59,776 nucleotides of DNA. Source: JBEKHT01 sp049511715. GTDB taxonomy: Bacteria; Chloroflexota; Anaerolineae; Anaerolineales; RBG-16-64-43. A model generated the notes under the pieces. It did no database searches and was not told where the DNA came from. It saw only the letters and a program-made list of their open reading frames with translations. A program made the position numbers and the translations under genes. The stretch covers positions 1 through 59,776 of the forward strand of contig JBEKXU010000018.1 in the NCBI GenBank assembly GCA_049511715.1. Direction: 5' to 3'. This document shows, in pieces, positions 1-8,915 of this stretch; the first letter of the stretch is position 1; each line of letters starts with the position of its first letter.

Positions 1-120
1 GCAAGATATCCACCGAACCCTGTTCCAGCCCAAGCAGCCTATGCCAGTGCCCCTACCCTCGGTAACATTATCAATTGAGGGATCCATCACCCCTCGGTAA
101 CATTATCATTTGACTTGACA
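1..120 (+). mobile_element. Right terminus of an insertion sequence, truncated by the window edge
   Basis: Two direct copies of GGTAACATTATC, at 61-72 and 96-107, are followed by TTGACTTGACA ending at 120. The same arrangement appears in reverse complement at the other end of the window (59658-59776), where the outermost bases are TGTCAAGTCAAAAG. Ends of the form TG...CA with repeated internal sites fit IS21-like or related integrase-core elements; the family assignment is inference. The element lies to the left, outside the window, and chromosomal sequence starts at 121. Confidence 0.75.
2..100 (+). CDS. C-terminal 32 codons of an integrase-core transposase (partial)
   Basis: The frame starting at base 2 runs to TAA at 98-100 and ends in residues QDIHRTLFQP...VTLS...TPR. 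The minus-strand frame at the right edge of the window ends in QDVYRTLFQP...VTLS...RPR with exactly the same codon count. That shared, length-conserved C-terminus is the evidence that this is a real transposase end and not a chance frame. The inner terminal repeat lies inside the coding region (codons for VTLS), so the gene runs into the tip of the element. Only the tail is present; catalytic DDE residues cannot be checked. Confidence 0.65.
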   Translation, partial: QDIHRTLFQPKQPMPVPLPSVTLSIEGSITPR

Positions 121-352
121 CGAGGAACATCATCCGTAACCAGGATCACCAGGGACCGTGCGGCAGACTACCGATCGGCACAGCCTGTTCAAGTTTCACC
201 GGACCTGGAACCGGACCGTTGGCCGACCCCGTATCAGCCGACCGATCGGCCGCTCACCCACGGGAACCCTCCAGCTCCAGCGAAAGCGCGGGGAGCCGTT
301 GCCGGAGGTTTGGCCACAGGGTCCGCAGGGTGCAGGCCGGCGCGGAGCTCTA

Positions 353-358
353 TATAAT
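353..358 (+). promoter_or_regulatory. -10 box of sppA
   Basis: TATAAT stands 52 bases before the sppA ATG, with the ribosome-binding site GGGAGG at about 396-401 in the resulting leader. I see no good -35 at the usual spacing. The rest of 121-410 holds no convincing gene. Confidence 0.45.
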
Positions 359-410
359 GAAAGTACCCCGCCGCTAAGGGAGCTGCGAGGCCCCGGGAGG
401 TCCCTAAAAA

Positions 411-1424
411 ATGGAAAACCTCGGAGAATCGGCGAAGAATCAAAGAAAAGACCGCTCGGCACTGTGGGCCCTGATCGGAGTGCTTATCGGGTTCGGGCTT
501 CCGGCTCTTTTTTGCCTCGGAACTCTTCTGGCCGCTGGCCTCAGCCTGAGCGCGTTGGGTGGGAACCTGAGCGCCTCAACGGCGGCGGGCCAAGAGCAAC
601 AGACGGGCGGCCCTGCGTCGGGCCCGGCGGTTGCCGAATTGGACCTGAACGGAGTCATCACCGGAGGAACAGCGGGCCTTTTCCCCGTGAGCAGCTTGAC
701 CGCCTCCGACGACTTGATCGGCCAAATCCAGGCCGCCTCCAAGAACCCGGACGTGAAGGCGCTCGTCCTGCGGGTGGACAGCCCCGGCGGAGATGTGGTT
801 GCCTCTGACGAGATCTACCATGCTCTCAAGACCTGCGGGAAGCCGCTGGTGGTTCTCATCGGCGCCGAAGGTGCCTCGGGCGCCTACTATGTGAGCATGG
901 CCGCCGCTTACATCATCGCCAACCCGGACTCTCTTACCGGATCCATCGGGGTAATCAGCGAGGTCCCGAACGCGCAGCAGTTGCTCGACAAGCTCGGGGT
1001 GCAGGTCACCGTGATCAAATCCGGGGCCGAGAAAGATATCGGCAGCCCGTACCGGCCCATGAGCGACGCGGACAAGGCGATCATGCAAGGCATCATCGAC
1101 CAAGCGTATGGCGGTTTCGTCACCGTGGTCGCCAATGGCCGTCACCTGCCCAGGGAAAAGGTCCTGCAGCTGGCAGATGGGCGCGTGTTCACGGGCCAGC
1201 AGGCCTTGCAACTGGGGCTTGTCGATGCTTTGGGATACGAAGAGGACGCGATCGCCAAGGCGGCGCAACTCGGAAAGATCAGCGGGACGCCCCGCGTGAT
1301 CCACTACGGCCCGGGCCCGTCGCTCCTGAGCTTCTTTTCCTCGATGGCCAACACTCTGAGCCCACAGGCCCTAGCGCTCGACCTGCTCGGGCAGCCCTCC
1401 CTCCAGTATCGATGGACCCCCTGA
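411..1424 (+). CDS. sppA: Signal peptide peptidase SppA, short form
   Basis: Membrane-bound serine protease of family S49 that degrades signal peptides left after secretion. One hydrophobic segment (residues about 17-48) is followed by the protease domain. The nucleophile is most likely Ser156 in the sequence GASGAYY, and the general-base lysine is probably Lys208 in KSGAEKDIGSP, which match the Ser/Lys dyad of short Bacillus-type SppA. The 337-residue length fits that form and not the double-length enterobacterial one. The start is supported by GGGAGG upstream. It converges on the threonine aldolase gene with only 27 bases between stops. Confidence 0.93.
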   Translation: MENLGESAKNQRKDRSALWALIGVLIGFGLPALFCLGTLLAAGLSLSALGGNLSASTAAGQEQQTGGPASGPAVAELDLNGVITGGTAGLFPVSSLTASDDLIGQIQAASKNPDVKALVLRVDSPGGDVVASDEIYHALKTCGKPLVVLIGAEGASGAYYVSMAAAYIIANPDSLTGSIGVISEVPNAQQLLDKLGVQVTVIKSGAEKDIGSPYRPMSDADKAIMQGIIDQAYGGFVTVVANGRHLPREKVLQLADGRVFTGQQALQLGLVDALGYEEDAIAKAAQLGKISGTPRVIHYGPGPSLLSFFSSMANTLSPQALALDLLGQPSLQYRWTP

Positions 1425-1451
1425 GGGCTCCCGACTCTCTTGCGCCTCGGC

Positions 1452-2498
1452 CTAATTCGGCCCGCTAAGGGCCTCCCGGAAGGCTTGGACCACTTGGTGG
1501 ACCTGCTCCCGGTCCACCCAATAATGAAGGACCGCGCGGAAGCGGCGGGGTCCAATCACCTGAACCCGCACCTTGCGGGCAGCCAGCCGTTTGGCTAGGT
1601 TGCCCGCGTCCGATCCAATGCTGGGATCCAATCCAAAGAAGACCATGTTGGTGCAGGGTGTCCCTGAATCCAGAAGGATTCCTGGAATTGAGGCCAGCCC
1701 TGCGGCGAGGGCGCGCGCGTTTTCGTGGTCCTCAGCCAACCGGTCGACCATGCTTTCCAATCCGACAATCCCAGCCGCCGCCAGGATTCCGGCCTGACGC
1801 ATCCCACCGCCCAGCTGCTTCCGAATCCGCCGCGCCTTCGCAATGAACTCTTGGGACCCGCAAAGCACAGATCCGACGGGGGCGCAAAGCCCTTTAGAAA
1901 TGCAAAAACTGACAGAGTCCGCTGGGGAGGCAAGATCATGGGGACTCCGCCTCAGTGCAACGGCCGCGTTAAAGATCCGCGCCCCATCCAAGTGCAAGGA
2001 GAGCCCGCGCGCATGGGCCAGCTCGCCGACTTGTCCGGTATATTCAACCGTCAGCGGAACCCCGCCACAGCGATTGTGGGTATTCTCGAGGCATATCAAT
2101 CGGGAGCGCGGGAAGTGAACATCGTCAGACCGGATCGCCCCTTGAAGATCTTGCAAACGCAGGGTGCCGTCGGCTTGGTTTGGAACCGGGTATGAGTGAA
2201 CCCCTCCGAGCGCCGCGATACCGCCCGCTTCAAACAGAAAGGTATGGGCCTGGTCGCCCAAAATGGCCTCATCACCACGCCCGCAGTGTGTGAGCACCGC
2301 CACGAGGTTTGCCATCGTCCCGGAGGCAACAAACAGAGCTGCCTCCTTGCCCATGCGCTCCGCGGCCATGTCTTGGAATCGGTTGACCGTTGGGTCCTCT
2401 CCAAAAACGTCATCCCCCACCTCCGCCTCAAACATGGCCCTGCGCATCTCGGGAGTGGGGTGAGTCATTGTATCGGATCGCAGATCGATGAACTCCAT
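1452..2498 (-). CDS. ltaE: Low-specificity L-threonine aldolase
   Basis: PLP enzyme splitting threonine or allo-threonine into glycine and acetaldehyde. The N-terminus FIDLRSDTMTHPT, the segment VGDDVFGEDPTVN and the PLP lysine context CISKGLCAPVGS (around residue 198) are hallmarks of the beta-eliminating lyase fold I family. At 348 residues it is complete. GGAGGTCATC precedes the ATG. It follows rluD by 42 bases on the same strand and could be read with lspA-rluD. Confidence 0.92.
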   Translation of the reverse strand: MEFIDLRSDTMTHPTPEMRRAMFEAEVGDDVFGEDPTVNRFQDMAAERMGKEAALFVASGTMANLVAVLTHCGRGDEAILGDQAHTFLFEAGGIAALGGVHSYPVPNQADGTLRLQDLQGAIRSDDVHFPRSRLICLENTHNRCGGVPLTVEYTGQVGELAHARGLSLHLDGARIFNAAVALRRSPHDLASPADSVSFCISKGLCAPVGSVLCGSQEFIAKARRIRKQLGGGMRQAGILAAAGIVGLESMVDRLAEDHENARALAAGLASIPGILLDSGTPCTNMVFFGLDPSIGSDAGNLAKRLAARKVRVQVIGPRRFRAVLHYWVDREQVHQVVQAFREALSGPN

Positions 2499-2540
2499 GA
2501 TGACCTCCGTGCCTGGGCGCGCCTCAAGACCGGTCCGGCC

Positions 2541-3536
2541 TCAACGGTTCATCCGTCCTGGATTCACTGGATTCAGAGGTAGATCCGAATCCGGTTGGGC
2601 CGCAGGATTCCCGAGGGGTGCTCCTCGCAATCGGCCCAAGGCTTCCTGGAAATCGACCGGCAGCGGTGCGGTGAACAAGCGGGGCTGGCCCTCATTCGGC
2701 AAACGAAGTTCCAGTCGGGCGGCGTGGAGGAGCTGTCGCCGAACGGGCAGGCTGGGCGTTCGTCGGCCGTAGACTCGATCCCCCACGACGGGGCAACCCA
2801 GAAACTCCAAATGGACCCGGATCTGATGGGTTCGTCCGGTCAGGGGCACGACCTCAAGTAACGTGTATTCCCCCAAGCGCTCGAGAGTGTGGTACACCGT
2901 TTCGGCCTGCCGACCACGGCTGGCCGGGACGATGGCCATCCGCTGGCGATGGGAAGGATCCCGCCCAACGGGCGCTTGAATTCGGCCCTCCGGCGTGGGG
3001 GGCGCCCCATCCACAAGAGCCAAGTACGTCTTGCGGACTTCTCTCCTCTCGAATGCTTTCTGCAGGAAGGTCTGGGCGTCTCCGTTCTTGGCTACGAGGA
3101 TAATCCCGGAAGTATCCTTGTCCAGGCGATGAACGATCCCCGGCCGTTCAACCTCACCCAGCGTTTGGATCTGCGGGGCATGGGCCAGGACGGCGGCCAC
3201 CAAGGTCCCGGTACGGTGGCCTGCCGCCGGGTGGACCACAAGCCCAGCCGGTTTGTTGATCACCAGGACATCCTCATTTTCGAAAAGGATTTCGAGCGGA
3301 ATCGGCTCCGGTTGAACCTGGCTCGGAGGAGGGGGCGGTACCCGGACCTCGATTCGGTCTCCCGTCTGGACAATGAGGGACTTTCGTAATGCCGGTTCGT
3401 CATTGCGGCGGACGCACCCTGATTCGACGAGGTGTTGAAGGGAGGAGCGCGACAACTCCGGCAGGGCGCGGCTCAGATGTTGGTCGAGGCGGACTCCCCC
3501 CTGCTCGACCGTCCAGCGGTGAAGGGTGTCACTCAC
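2541..3536 (-). CDS. rluD: 23S rRNA pseudouridine synthase, RluD type
   Basis: Converts specific uridines of large-subunit rRNA into pseudouridine. An S4 RNA-binding domain (residues about 15-62) is followed by the catalytic domain with VHRLDKDTSG, where Asp139 is the catalytic residue, and GRTHQIRVHL near residue 240. Length 331 is normal. The GTG start overlaps the lspA stop in a GTGA, so the two are translationally coupled; lspA-rluD is a very common pair in bacteria. The exact target uridine cannot be read from sequence. Confidence 0.93.
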   Translation of the reverse strand: MSDTLHRWTVEQGGVRLDQHLSRALPELSRSSLQHLVESGCVRRNDEPALRKSLIVQTGDRIEVRVPPPPPSQVQPEPIPLEILFENEDVLVINKPAGLVVHPAAGHRTGTLVAAVLAHAPQIQTLGEVERPGIVHRLDKDTSGIILVAKNGDAQTFLQKAFERREVRKTYLALVDGAPPTPEGRIQAPVGRDPSHRQRMAIVPASRGRQAETVYHTLERLGEYTLLEVVPLTGRTHQIRVHLEFLGCPVVGDRVYGRRTPSLPVRRQLLHAARLELRLPNEGQPRLFTAPLPVDFQEALGRLRGAPLGNPAAQPDSDLPLNPVNPGRMNR

Positions 3537-4042
3537 GTTTGATCCGGGGCGGAGGTTGCGGAGGCCGAGTGACCCTCCGGATTGTCTCGCTCAAAGAGCA
3601 TGTCAATTAGCAACAGGGCCACCCCCAACGAAATGCTCGCATCGGCCAGGTTGAACACCGGGAACGTCCCGAGCGAGATGAAATCCGTGACCGTTCCTTG
3701 GGTCAGGCGATCGATCAGATTCCCAAGGGCTCCCCCTAACTGCATGGCCAGCGCCAACCGGACGAGCCAGCTGGCATGTTCGGTGCTGCGGTAGTAGTAG
3801 ATTATGGCTGCCGATACCACAATGGCCAGGACCGTGAAGACCATTCCCCCGTTCTGAAAGAGACCAAACGCCGCCCCGGTATTGGTCCAGTGCACCACCC
3901 GCGCATACGGGGAGAGCGCCTCCCAGGGGGTCCAGGTCTCACCCAGCGCCAAGCGTGTGCGCACCAGCCATTTGGTCACCTGGTCTAGGGCCAAAATCAC
4001 ACCGGCCAGGCAAGCCAGGATTCCGTAAGAACGAAGGTTCAC
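3533..4042 (-). CDS. lspA: Lipoprotein signal peptidase (signal peptidase II)
   Basis: Inner-membrane aspartyl protease that removes signal peptides from diacylglyceryl-modified prolipoproteins. Four hydrophobic stretches are visible in 169 residues. The conserved boxes DQVTKW, NTGAAFG, NLIDRL, TVTDFI and FNLADASI are all present; the catalytic pair is Asp120 and Asp134. The start is GTG, preceded by AGGAGGAATTC. It heads a transcript with rluD. Confidence 0.95.
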   Translation of the reverse strand: MNLRSYGILACLAGVILALDQVTKWLVRTRLALGETWTPWEALSPYARVVHWTNTGAAFGLFQNGGMVFTVLAIVVSAAIIYYYRSTEHASWLVRLALAMQLGGALGNLIDRLTQGTVTDFISLGTFPVFNLADASISLGVALLLIDMLFERDNPEGHSASATSAPDQT

Positions 4043-4079
4043 GAATTCCTCCTGCCCACACTCGGTCGCTTGAGATCAA

Positions 4080-4085
4080 ATTGTA
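4080..4085 (-). promoter_or_regulatory. Possible -10 box of the lspA-rluD operon
   Basis: TACAAT on the minus strand, 38 bases upstream of the lspA GTG, in the 240-base gap after ileS. No clear -35 is visible, so this is only a candidate. The gap holds no other gene. Confidence 0.3.
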
Positions 4086-4282
4086 TCGCACCGAATCGAC
4101 CCCGGAGAACCTCTGGAAATCCCAAGAACCAGCCTCGTCGTCGGGATCCTTGGCTGGGTACGTGCCCAGTTTCCTGCTCGTTCGGTCGGGAAAAGCCTTT
4201 GCCTGGCCATAGGGCGTGAGGCACACGGCTGGAAAGGGGATCTCCTCCGCCCCGCGCGCCTCCCACTCACAGCCGCTTGGCT

Positions 4283-7200
4283 CTACGACTCAGGGCGGCT
4301 CGCACGGGTGACTCCCAGCGACAGGGTTTCGCCATCGAATTCGTGCTCCGCGCGAGGAGCCTCGGGCGGAAGTTCGCCTGCCTCGAGAGACAGGGCCAGA
4401 GTCTCTCCCGCAATATACTGCTTGTGGTGTTCGACCGCCTGAACCAACTTCGGCGAGCCTTTGTAGAAAATGCGGATCCGGTCGGCAATCTCCAGGTCGG
4501 CGTTCTTGCGCAGATCTTGGACACGACGGACGAACTCGCGCGCCAAGCCTTCCTCGATCAGGTCGGGCGTCAGGGCCGTGCTCACAGCGGCGATGTTGCC
4601 TCCCTCCTCCGCCAGGGAATACCCTTCGCGCTCGGTCATGCGGACCTCGACTTCCTCGGGCAAGATCGGGATGGACTCTCCCTCGACCTCCACGGACAGG
4701 GAGCGCCCTTGGAGAAGTTCTCCGGCGGCCCAATCGGGATCCAACTGCAAGAGGGCGGTGCGGATTCCAGGAAATCGCGCGCCATATTTGGGACCGAGCA
4801 TCTGGGGCCGAGGATGGAGAGAGTAGGAGAGAACTTCGCCTGCTGCGTCGAGCTTTCTAATTCGCTTCACGTTCAGCTCATCTGCCAGAAGATCCTTGTA
4901 CTTCTCCAGGGATGCGGCCTCTTCCGCTGAGTCCACGCGGAAGGCGGCCTCCGACAGGGGTTGCCGAACCTTTAGGCCGGCGCGGTTGCGCGCCGCATGA
5001 GCAAGAGAAGCCCAGCGAATCACACGCCCCATCTCCGCGTTCAGCGGTTTATCCACCATACCCCGATCGTATTCAGGCCAATCGGCTAGATGCACGGACT
5101 CCGGGGCGCGCTCATTCCGTTCTGACACGAGGTTCCGGTAGATCGCCTCCGCAAGAAACGGCATCGAAGGGGCCAGAAGCATTGCCAGGGTTGTCAGGCA
5201 CTCATACAGGGTGGCGTAGGCCGCATCCTTTTCAGCATCCTGTCCGGACTTCCAGAAGCGCCGGCGGCTTCGGCGCAGATACCAGTTCGAAAGGCGATCC
5301 ACGAAAGCTTCGATCGGCCGGGTCGCTCCCAAGGCGTCGTAGTTCTCCAGGGCGTCGCTGACCGACCGCACCAGGACGTGAAGTTCGGAAAGTATCCAAC
5401 GGTCCAGGTCGCAGTAGGCACGCCCGGCGCGGCCTCCGGTCGGATGACCGAGCGACGCCTGGCGGTTGAGCGCCTCGTCCGGGGTCCACCCATCCAAGTT
5501 CGCGTATGTCACAAAGAAAGAGTACACATTCCACAGGGTCAGAGTGAAGCTGCGGATCACTTCCCCAACCAAGTCCGTGGAAAATCGCCGCTCCTGTCCA
5601 GGAGGCGAGGCCGTGTAGAGGTACCAGCGAAAGGCATCGGCCCCATGGGTATTCAATACTTCCCAGGGATCGATCACGTTCCCCCGGGACTTTGACATCT
5701 TTTGGCCGGCCGCGTCCAAGACCAGCCCAAGCACAATCACGTTCTTGAAGGCGACACTGTCCATGAAGAGGGTGCTAATCGCGTGGAGGGAGTAGAACCA
5801 CCCGCGCGTTTGGTCGACGGCCTCGCAGATGAAATCCGCTGGAAACTGACGCGCAAAGAGTTCGGCGTTTTCAAAGGGGTAGTGCCATTGGGCGACAGGC
5901 ATGGCACCTGAATCGAACCAGACATCGATTAGCTCAGGAACCCGCCTCATCTCTTGCTGACACTTCGGGCATGGCCAGGTTACCTGATCCACATAAGGGC
6001 GATGCAGATCAAGGTCCGACAGGTCCTTCCCCGAACGCTGTGAAAGATCGGCGACCGATCCCACGCACTCCTGATAGTGGCACTCGCTGCACTCCCAAAT
6101 CGGAAGAGGGGTCCCCCAGTACCGTTCGCGACCCAAGGCCCAGTCGACGTTATTGGCCAGCCAGTTCCCGAAGCGTCCGTGCTGCACATGCTCCGGATGC
6201 CAGTGGATGGTCTCATTGAGGGCCAAGAGCCGGTCCAAGAACTGCGTGGTGCGGACGTACCAAGTCGAGCGGGCATAGTACAGAAGCGGGGTGCTGCACC
6301 GCCAGCAAAACGGATAGGTGTGCACGATCCGTTCCCCGCGGAACAGAAGACCCCTTTGGGCCAGATCTTTCGTGATCAGGGGATCGGCTTCCTTGACAAA
6401 CATTCCCTGCCAGGGGCGCACCTCGGGAACAAACCGCCCGCTCGGGTCGACGGTCATCAGGACGGGCAAGTCGTTTTCCAGGGCCATCTGCATGTCATCG
6501 GCCCCGAAGGCCGGAGCCTGATGGACCACCCCGGTCCCCTCGTCGGTTGTCACGAAGTTGCCCAGGATAACCCGGTGGGCTGGCTTTTCGAGGGGCAGGA
6601 ACGTGAAAAGGGGTTGGTATCGCCAGCCCGCTAGTTCTTTCCCCAAATAGTCCCCGACAACCTGATGCGGCCTGTCAGCCAGGACCGTTTCCACCAAATC
6701 CTTGGCCACAATCAAGTACTCATGCTCCCCCGTATCATTCGTGCATTCGACCCGGGCGTAGAGCGTATCGGGATGAACCGCTAGGGCAACATTGGCGGGC
6801 AGGGTCCAGGGGGTTGTCGTCCACGCCAGTAAGGAGGTGCGGGGGTCGTCCTTCAGGGGAAAGCGAACATAGACGGATGGGTCTTCGGTCTCGCGCAGAG
6901 CGTCCGGATAGTGCAACTCGTGGTCGGAGAGGGGAGTGCCACAGCGTGGGCAGTAGGGCACGACCTTGAAGCCTTGGTAAAGAAGCCCTCGTTCCCAGAA
7001 GGTCTTGAGAATCCACCAGACCGATTCAATATATTCCCGGGTGTAGGTAACGTACGCATCGTCCAAGTCTACCCAGAAGGCAATGCGCTCGGTCAGGCGT
7101 TTCCAGTCCTGAATGTAGCGAAAAACCGAGGCCCGGCAATGCTCATTGAATTTGTCGACGCCGTAGGCCTCGATATCCTGCTTGGAGTGAAAATTGAGTT

Positions 7201-7495
7201 CCTTTTCGACCTCAATCTCCACTGGGAGGCCGTGAGTATCCCAGCCCCCGCGCCGCCGGACATAGAAGCCCCGCATGGTTCGATACCTTGGAAAAAGGTC
7301 CTTGAAGGCTCGCGCGAGAACATGATGTACTCCCGGCTTTCCGTTGGCCGTGGGGGGACCCTCATAGAACACGAAGTCTGGTCCGCCCCGACGATTGTCC
7401 ATCGAGCGGCGAAAAATGTCGCGCTCTTTCCAGAGGCGAAGCATCTCCGCCTCCAGCCTCTGCGGATCAAAGTGCGAGGTCACGGGATCAAACAT
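4283..7495 (-). CDS. ileS: Isoleucyl-tRNA synthetase
   Basis: Charges tRNA-Ile. Class I synthetase with the HIGH-equivalent GKPGVHHVLAR (about residue 52-62), an editing domain with TTPWTLPANVA, the sequence QKMSKSRGN near residue 599 and a long C-terminal anticodon-binding part. At 1070 residues, with the GVHH form of HIGH, it resembles the eukaryote-like IleS2 group more than the E. coli type. Some IleS2 enzymes tolerate mupirocin; that is family knowledge, not shown here. The start is the ATG preceded by AGGAGGAAGAG; the longer open frame lacks such a site. A T-box leader controls it. Confidence 0.96.
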   Translation of the reverse strand: MFDPVTSHFDPQRLEAEMLRLWKERDIFRRSMDNRRGGPDFVFYEGPPTANGKPGVHHVLARAFKDLFPRYRTMRGFYVRRRGGWDTHGLPVEIEVEKELNFHSKQDIEAYGVDKFNEHCRASVFRYIQDWKRLTERIAFWVDLDDAYVTYTREYIESVWWILKTFWERGLLYQGFKVVPYCPRCGTPLSDHELHYPDALRETEDPSVYVRFPLKDDPRTSLLAWTTTPWTLPANVALAVHPDTLYARVECTNDTGEHEYLIVAKDLVETVLADRPHQVVGDYLGKELAGWRYQPLFTFLPLEKPAHRVILGNFVTTDEGTGVVHQAPAFGADDMQMALENDLPVLMTVDPSGRFVPEVRPWQGMFVKEADPLITKDLAQRGLLFRGERIVHTYPFCWRCSTPLLYYARSTWYVRTTQFLDRLLALNETIHWHPEHVQHGRFGNWLANNVDWALGRERYWGTPLPIWECSECHYQECVGSVADLSQRSGKDLSDLDLHRPYVDQVTWPCPKCQQEMRRVPELIDVWFDSGAMPVAQWHYPFENAELFARQFPADFICEAVDQTRGWFYSLHAISTLFMDSVAFKNVIVLGLVLDAAGQKMSKSRGNVIDPWEVLNTHGADAFRWYLYTASPPGQERRFSTDLVGEVIRSFTLTLWNVYSFFVTYANLDGWTPDEALNRQASLGHPTGGRAGRAYCDLDRWILSELHVLVRSVSDALENYDALGATRPIEAFVDRLSNWYLRRSRRRFWKSGQDAEKDAAYATLYECLTTLAMLLAPSMPFLAEAIYRNLVSERNERAPESVHLADWPEYDRGMVDKPLNAEMGRVIRWASLAHAARNRAGLKVRQPLSEAAFRVDSAEEAASLEKYKDLLADELNVKRIRKLDAAGEVLSYSLHPRPQMLGPKYGARFPGIRTALLQLDPDWAAGELLQGRSLSVEVEGESIPILPEEVEVRMTEREGYSLAEEGGNIAAVSTALTPDLIEEGLAREFVRRVQDLRKNADLEIADRIRIFYKGSPKLVQAVEHHKQYIAGETLALSLEAGELPPEAPRAEHEFDGETLSLGVTRASRPES

Positions 7496-7904
7496 CTCTT
7501 CCTCCTGGCTGGCTCGTCGAGGCCGGATTGCCCCCAAAGAACCTCACCCGATACCCGGGCCCCAGCCGATTCGCCCTCCCCTCGAATTGTCCACGACGCG
7601 GTTGCGGCCCACTCCCAGTCTGCTGGAAGCACGAGTTCCCCCGCGACTTGCAATTCCAACCCACCGGACAGGATGTCTTTTCTTGTCCTCCCTGGGGCTG
7701 GGACCTGCCAGGAACCGTGCCGAGCATGCAAGCAGGCGCTTGGCCGCTTCCTCCTGGGCAACGTGCCATTCGGCCGAGCATCACCCCTCGGAACCCAGTT
7801 CGCACCACCCAACCGAGGAATCAGCCCATGACCGCTCTCCGCCTCGTCAGCGCAATGGCGGAAACCCCTGCGAGGCCTTGCCCATCCGAGTGGGGACAGC
7901 GTCG
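7496..7904 (-). other. Long untranslated stretch between T-box terminator and ileS
   Basis: About 410 bases separate the T-box terminator from the ileS start. T-box leaders normally place the gene within tens of bases of the terminator. I find no convincing small gene here on either strand. The function, if any, is unknown. Confidence 0.5.
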
Positions 7905-7911
7905 GATAACG

Positions 7912-8182
7912 AAAAATCCCGCCCATTCAGGGACGGGATTTCACCCGCGGTGCCACCCTGCTTCCTGTCACTTGGACAGGCTCTTTGGCAGACACGATTT
8001 CATGTCTGCGCCCGGATAACGGCGGGCGGGGCCGGCTGAGCCTACAAGCCCTGGGCCTTCAGTCAGCGGCTCCGGAAGGATTTTCGACCGGCCTCGAAGT
8101 CCCGGCTTCCACCATGCCCGGGATCGCTGGTCTTCAGCCGACGGGCCTACTCGTTTCCATCACAGCCGTTGGGTCTTGCGCG
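7912..8182 (-). ncRNA. T-box riboswitch, isoleucine-type, leader of ileS
   Basis: The T-box consensus AGGGTGGCACCGCGG lies at 7945-7959 on the minus strand. It is followed by a terminator hairpin (AAATCCCG pairing with CGGGATTT, 7914-7941) with a run of T. Upstream are the stem I elements GATGGAAACGAGTAGG and CATGGTGGAAGCC of the distal loop. The probable specifier is ATC at 8079-8081, an isoleucine codon that agrees with the downstream gene. Uncharged tRNA-Ile would stabilise the antiterminator and allow ileS transcription. Confidence 0.93.
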
Positions 8183-8187
8183 CGGTC

Positions 8188-8216
8188 ATTATGTCACACG
8201 CCACCCCCCCCGTCAA
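8188..8216 (-). promoter_or_regulatory. Promoter of the T-box/ileS transcript
   Basis: On the minus strand TTGACG (8211-8216) and CATAAT (8188-8193) are spaced by exactly 17 bases, a good sigma-70-type promoter. It starts transcription just ahead of the T-box stem I. Confidence 0.7.
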
Positions 8217-8240
8217 GGAACCGCTCCTTGCGGCTTGAGC

Positions 8241-8813
8241 CTACTCCGACCTGCGGTGGCGGGCCTGCCGAGCCAAGAAGGCAACCCCCACCAAGCCGAT
8301 GCCCAGCAGAAGCAGACCCGGGACACCCTCCCTTTCCGCAAAGCCTGTCGTGGGCATTGCGGCTTCGGCGGTTTCGGTGGCATCAAAAGCCTGCGCCGCC
8401 ACGGCCGTCAGTGTGTCATCGGGCGTGTCAGCGGGTAGGAGGGCCACACCGGCAATCGTCGGCGAGGGCGTCGAGGTCACGATGATGATCCATGGGGTGG
8501 GCGTCGGAGGAACGGGACTCGGAGTCACCGTCACGGCTGGTATCGCCGTTGCCTGCGGCGCCTGAAGAGTCACCTGAACTGCGCTTGCGGTTTGGGTGAT
8601 CTCCATTGACACTACCGTGTTCTGGGCATCTATGGTCGCAACCTGGCCGCTTTGAGAAGAACGAAGTTGAGGGGCCAGGATGAAGGCGTAGAGTAACAGA
8701 GCCGCAACGGCGATCAGCAGGATTACTCCCAGAATGGCGGCCACGATGATAAACAAGCGGTTGCTCGTATCCTCGGGCGGCGGCTGGGTCCCCGATTCAA
8801 AATCGATCGTCAT
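8241..8813 (-). CDS. Predicted surface protein with LPXTG-like sorting signal
   Basis: A 190-residue protein of unknown function. After a short hydrophilic N-terminus comes one membrane segment (about residues 20-48), then a Thr/Pro/Val-rich linker (VTVTPSPVPPTPTP) with little regular structure. The C-terminus has MPTTG, a hydrophobic stretch (GLLLLGIGLVGVAFLA) and a basic tail (RQARHRRSE), the layout of a sortase or archaeosortase-type sorting signal. The start chosen has AAGGAGAAGG upstream. It sits about 100 bases after the KOW-like protein gene and may be the last gene of that operon. No sortase is in the window. Confidence 0.7.
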   Translation of the reverse strand: MTIDFESGTQPPPEDTSNRLFIIVAAILGVILLIAVAALLLYAFILAPQLRSSQSGQVATIDAQNTVVSMEITQTASAVQVTLQAPQATAIPAVTVTPSPVPPTPTPWIIIVTSTPSPTIAGVALLPADTPDDTLTAVAAQAFDATETAEAAMPTTGFAEREGVPGLLLLGIGLVGVAFLARQARHRRSE

Positions 8814-8915
8814 CGCATCCTTCTCCTTTCCTTCATGACTCACATCACGGCACGAGAACCGTGGCGGAGCCCGGACTCCATTAGGCGCCTGCAGGACCCT
8901 TGTCGCCTGGGCGGC

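Noticed and set aside
576..1304. Long antisense open frame within sppA
   Set aside because: It mirrors the codon pattern of sppA in GC-rich DNA; the sense strand has full catalytic motifs and a ribosome-binding site.
7961..7975. GGAAGCAG-type sequence resembling SRP RNA
   Set aside because: It lies inside the T-box leader just before the T-box consensus and is explained by it.
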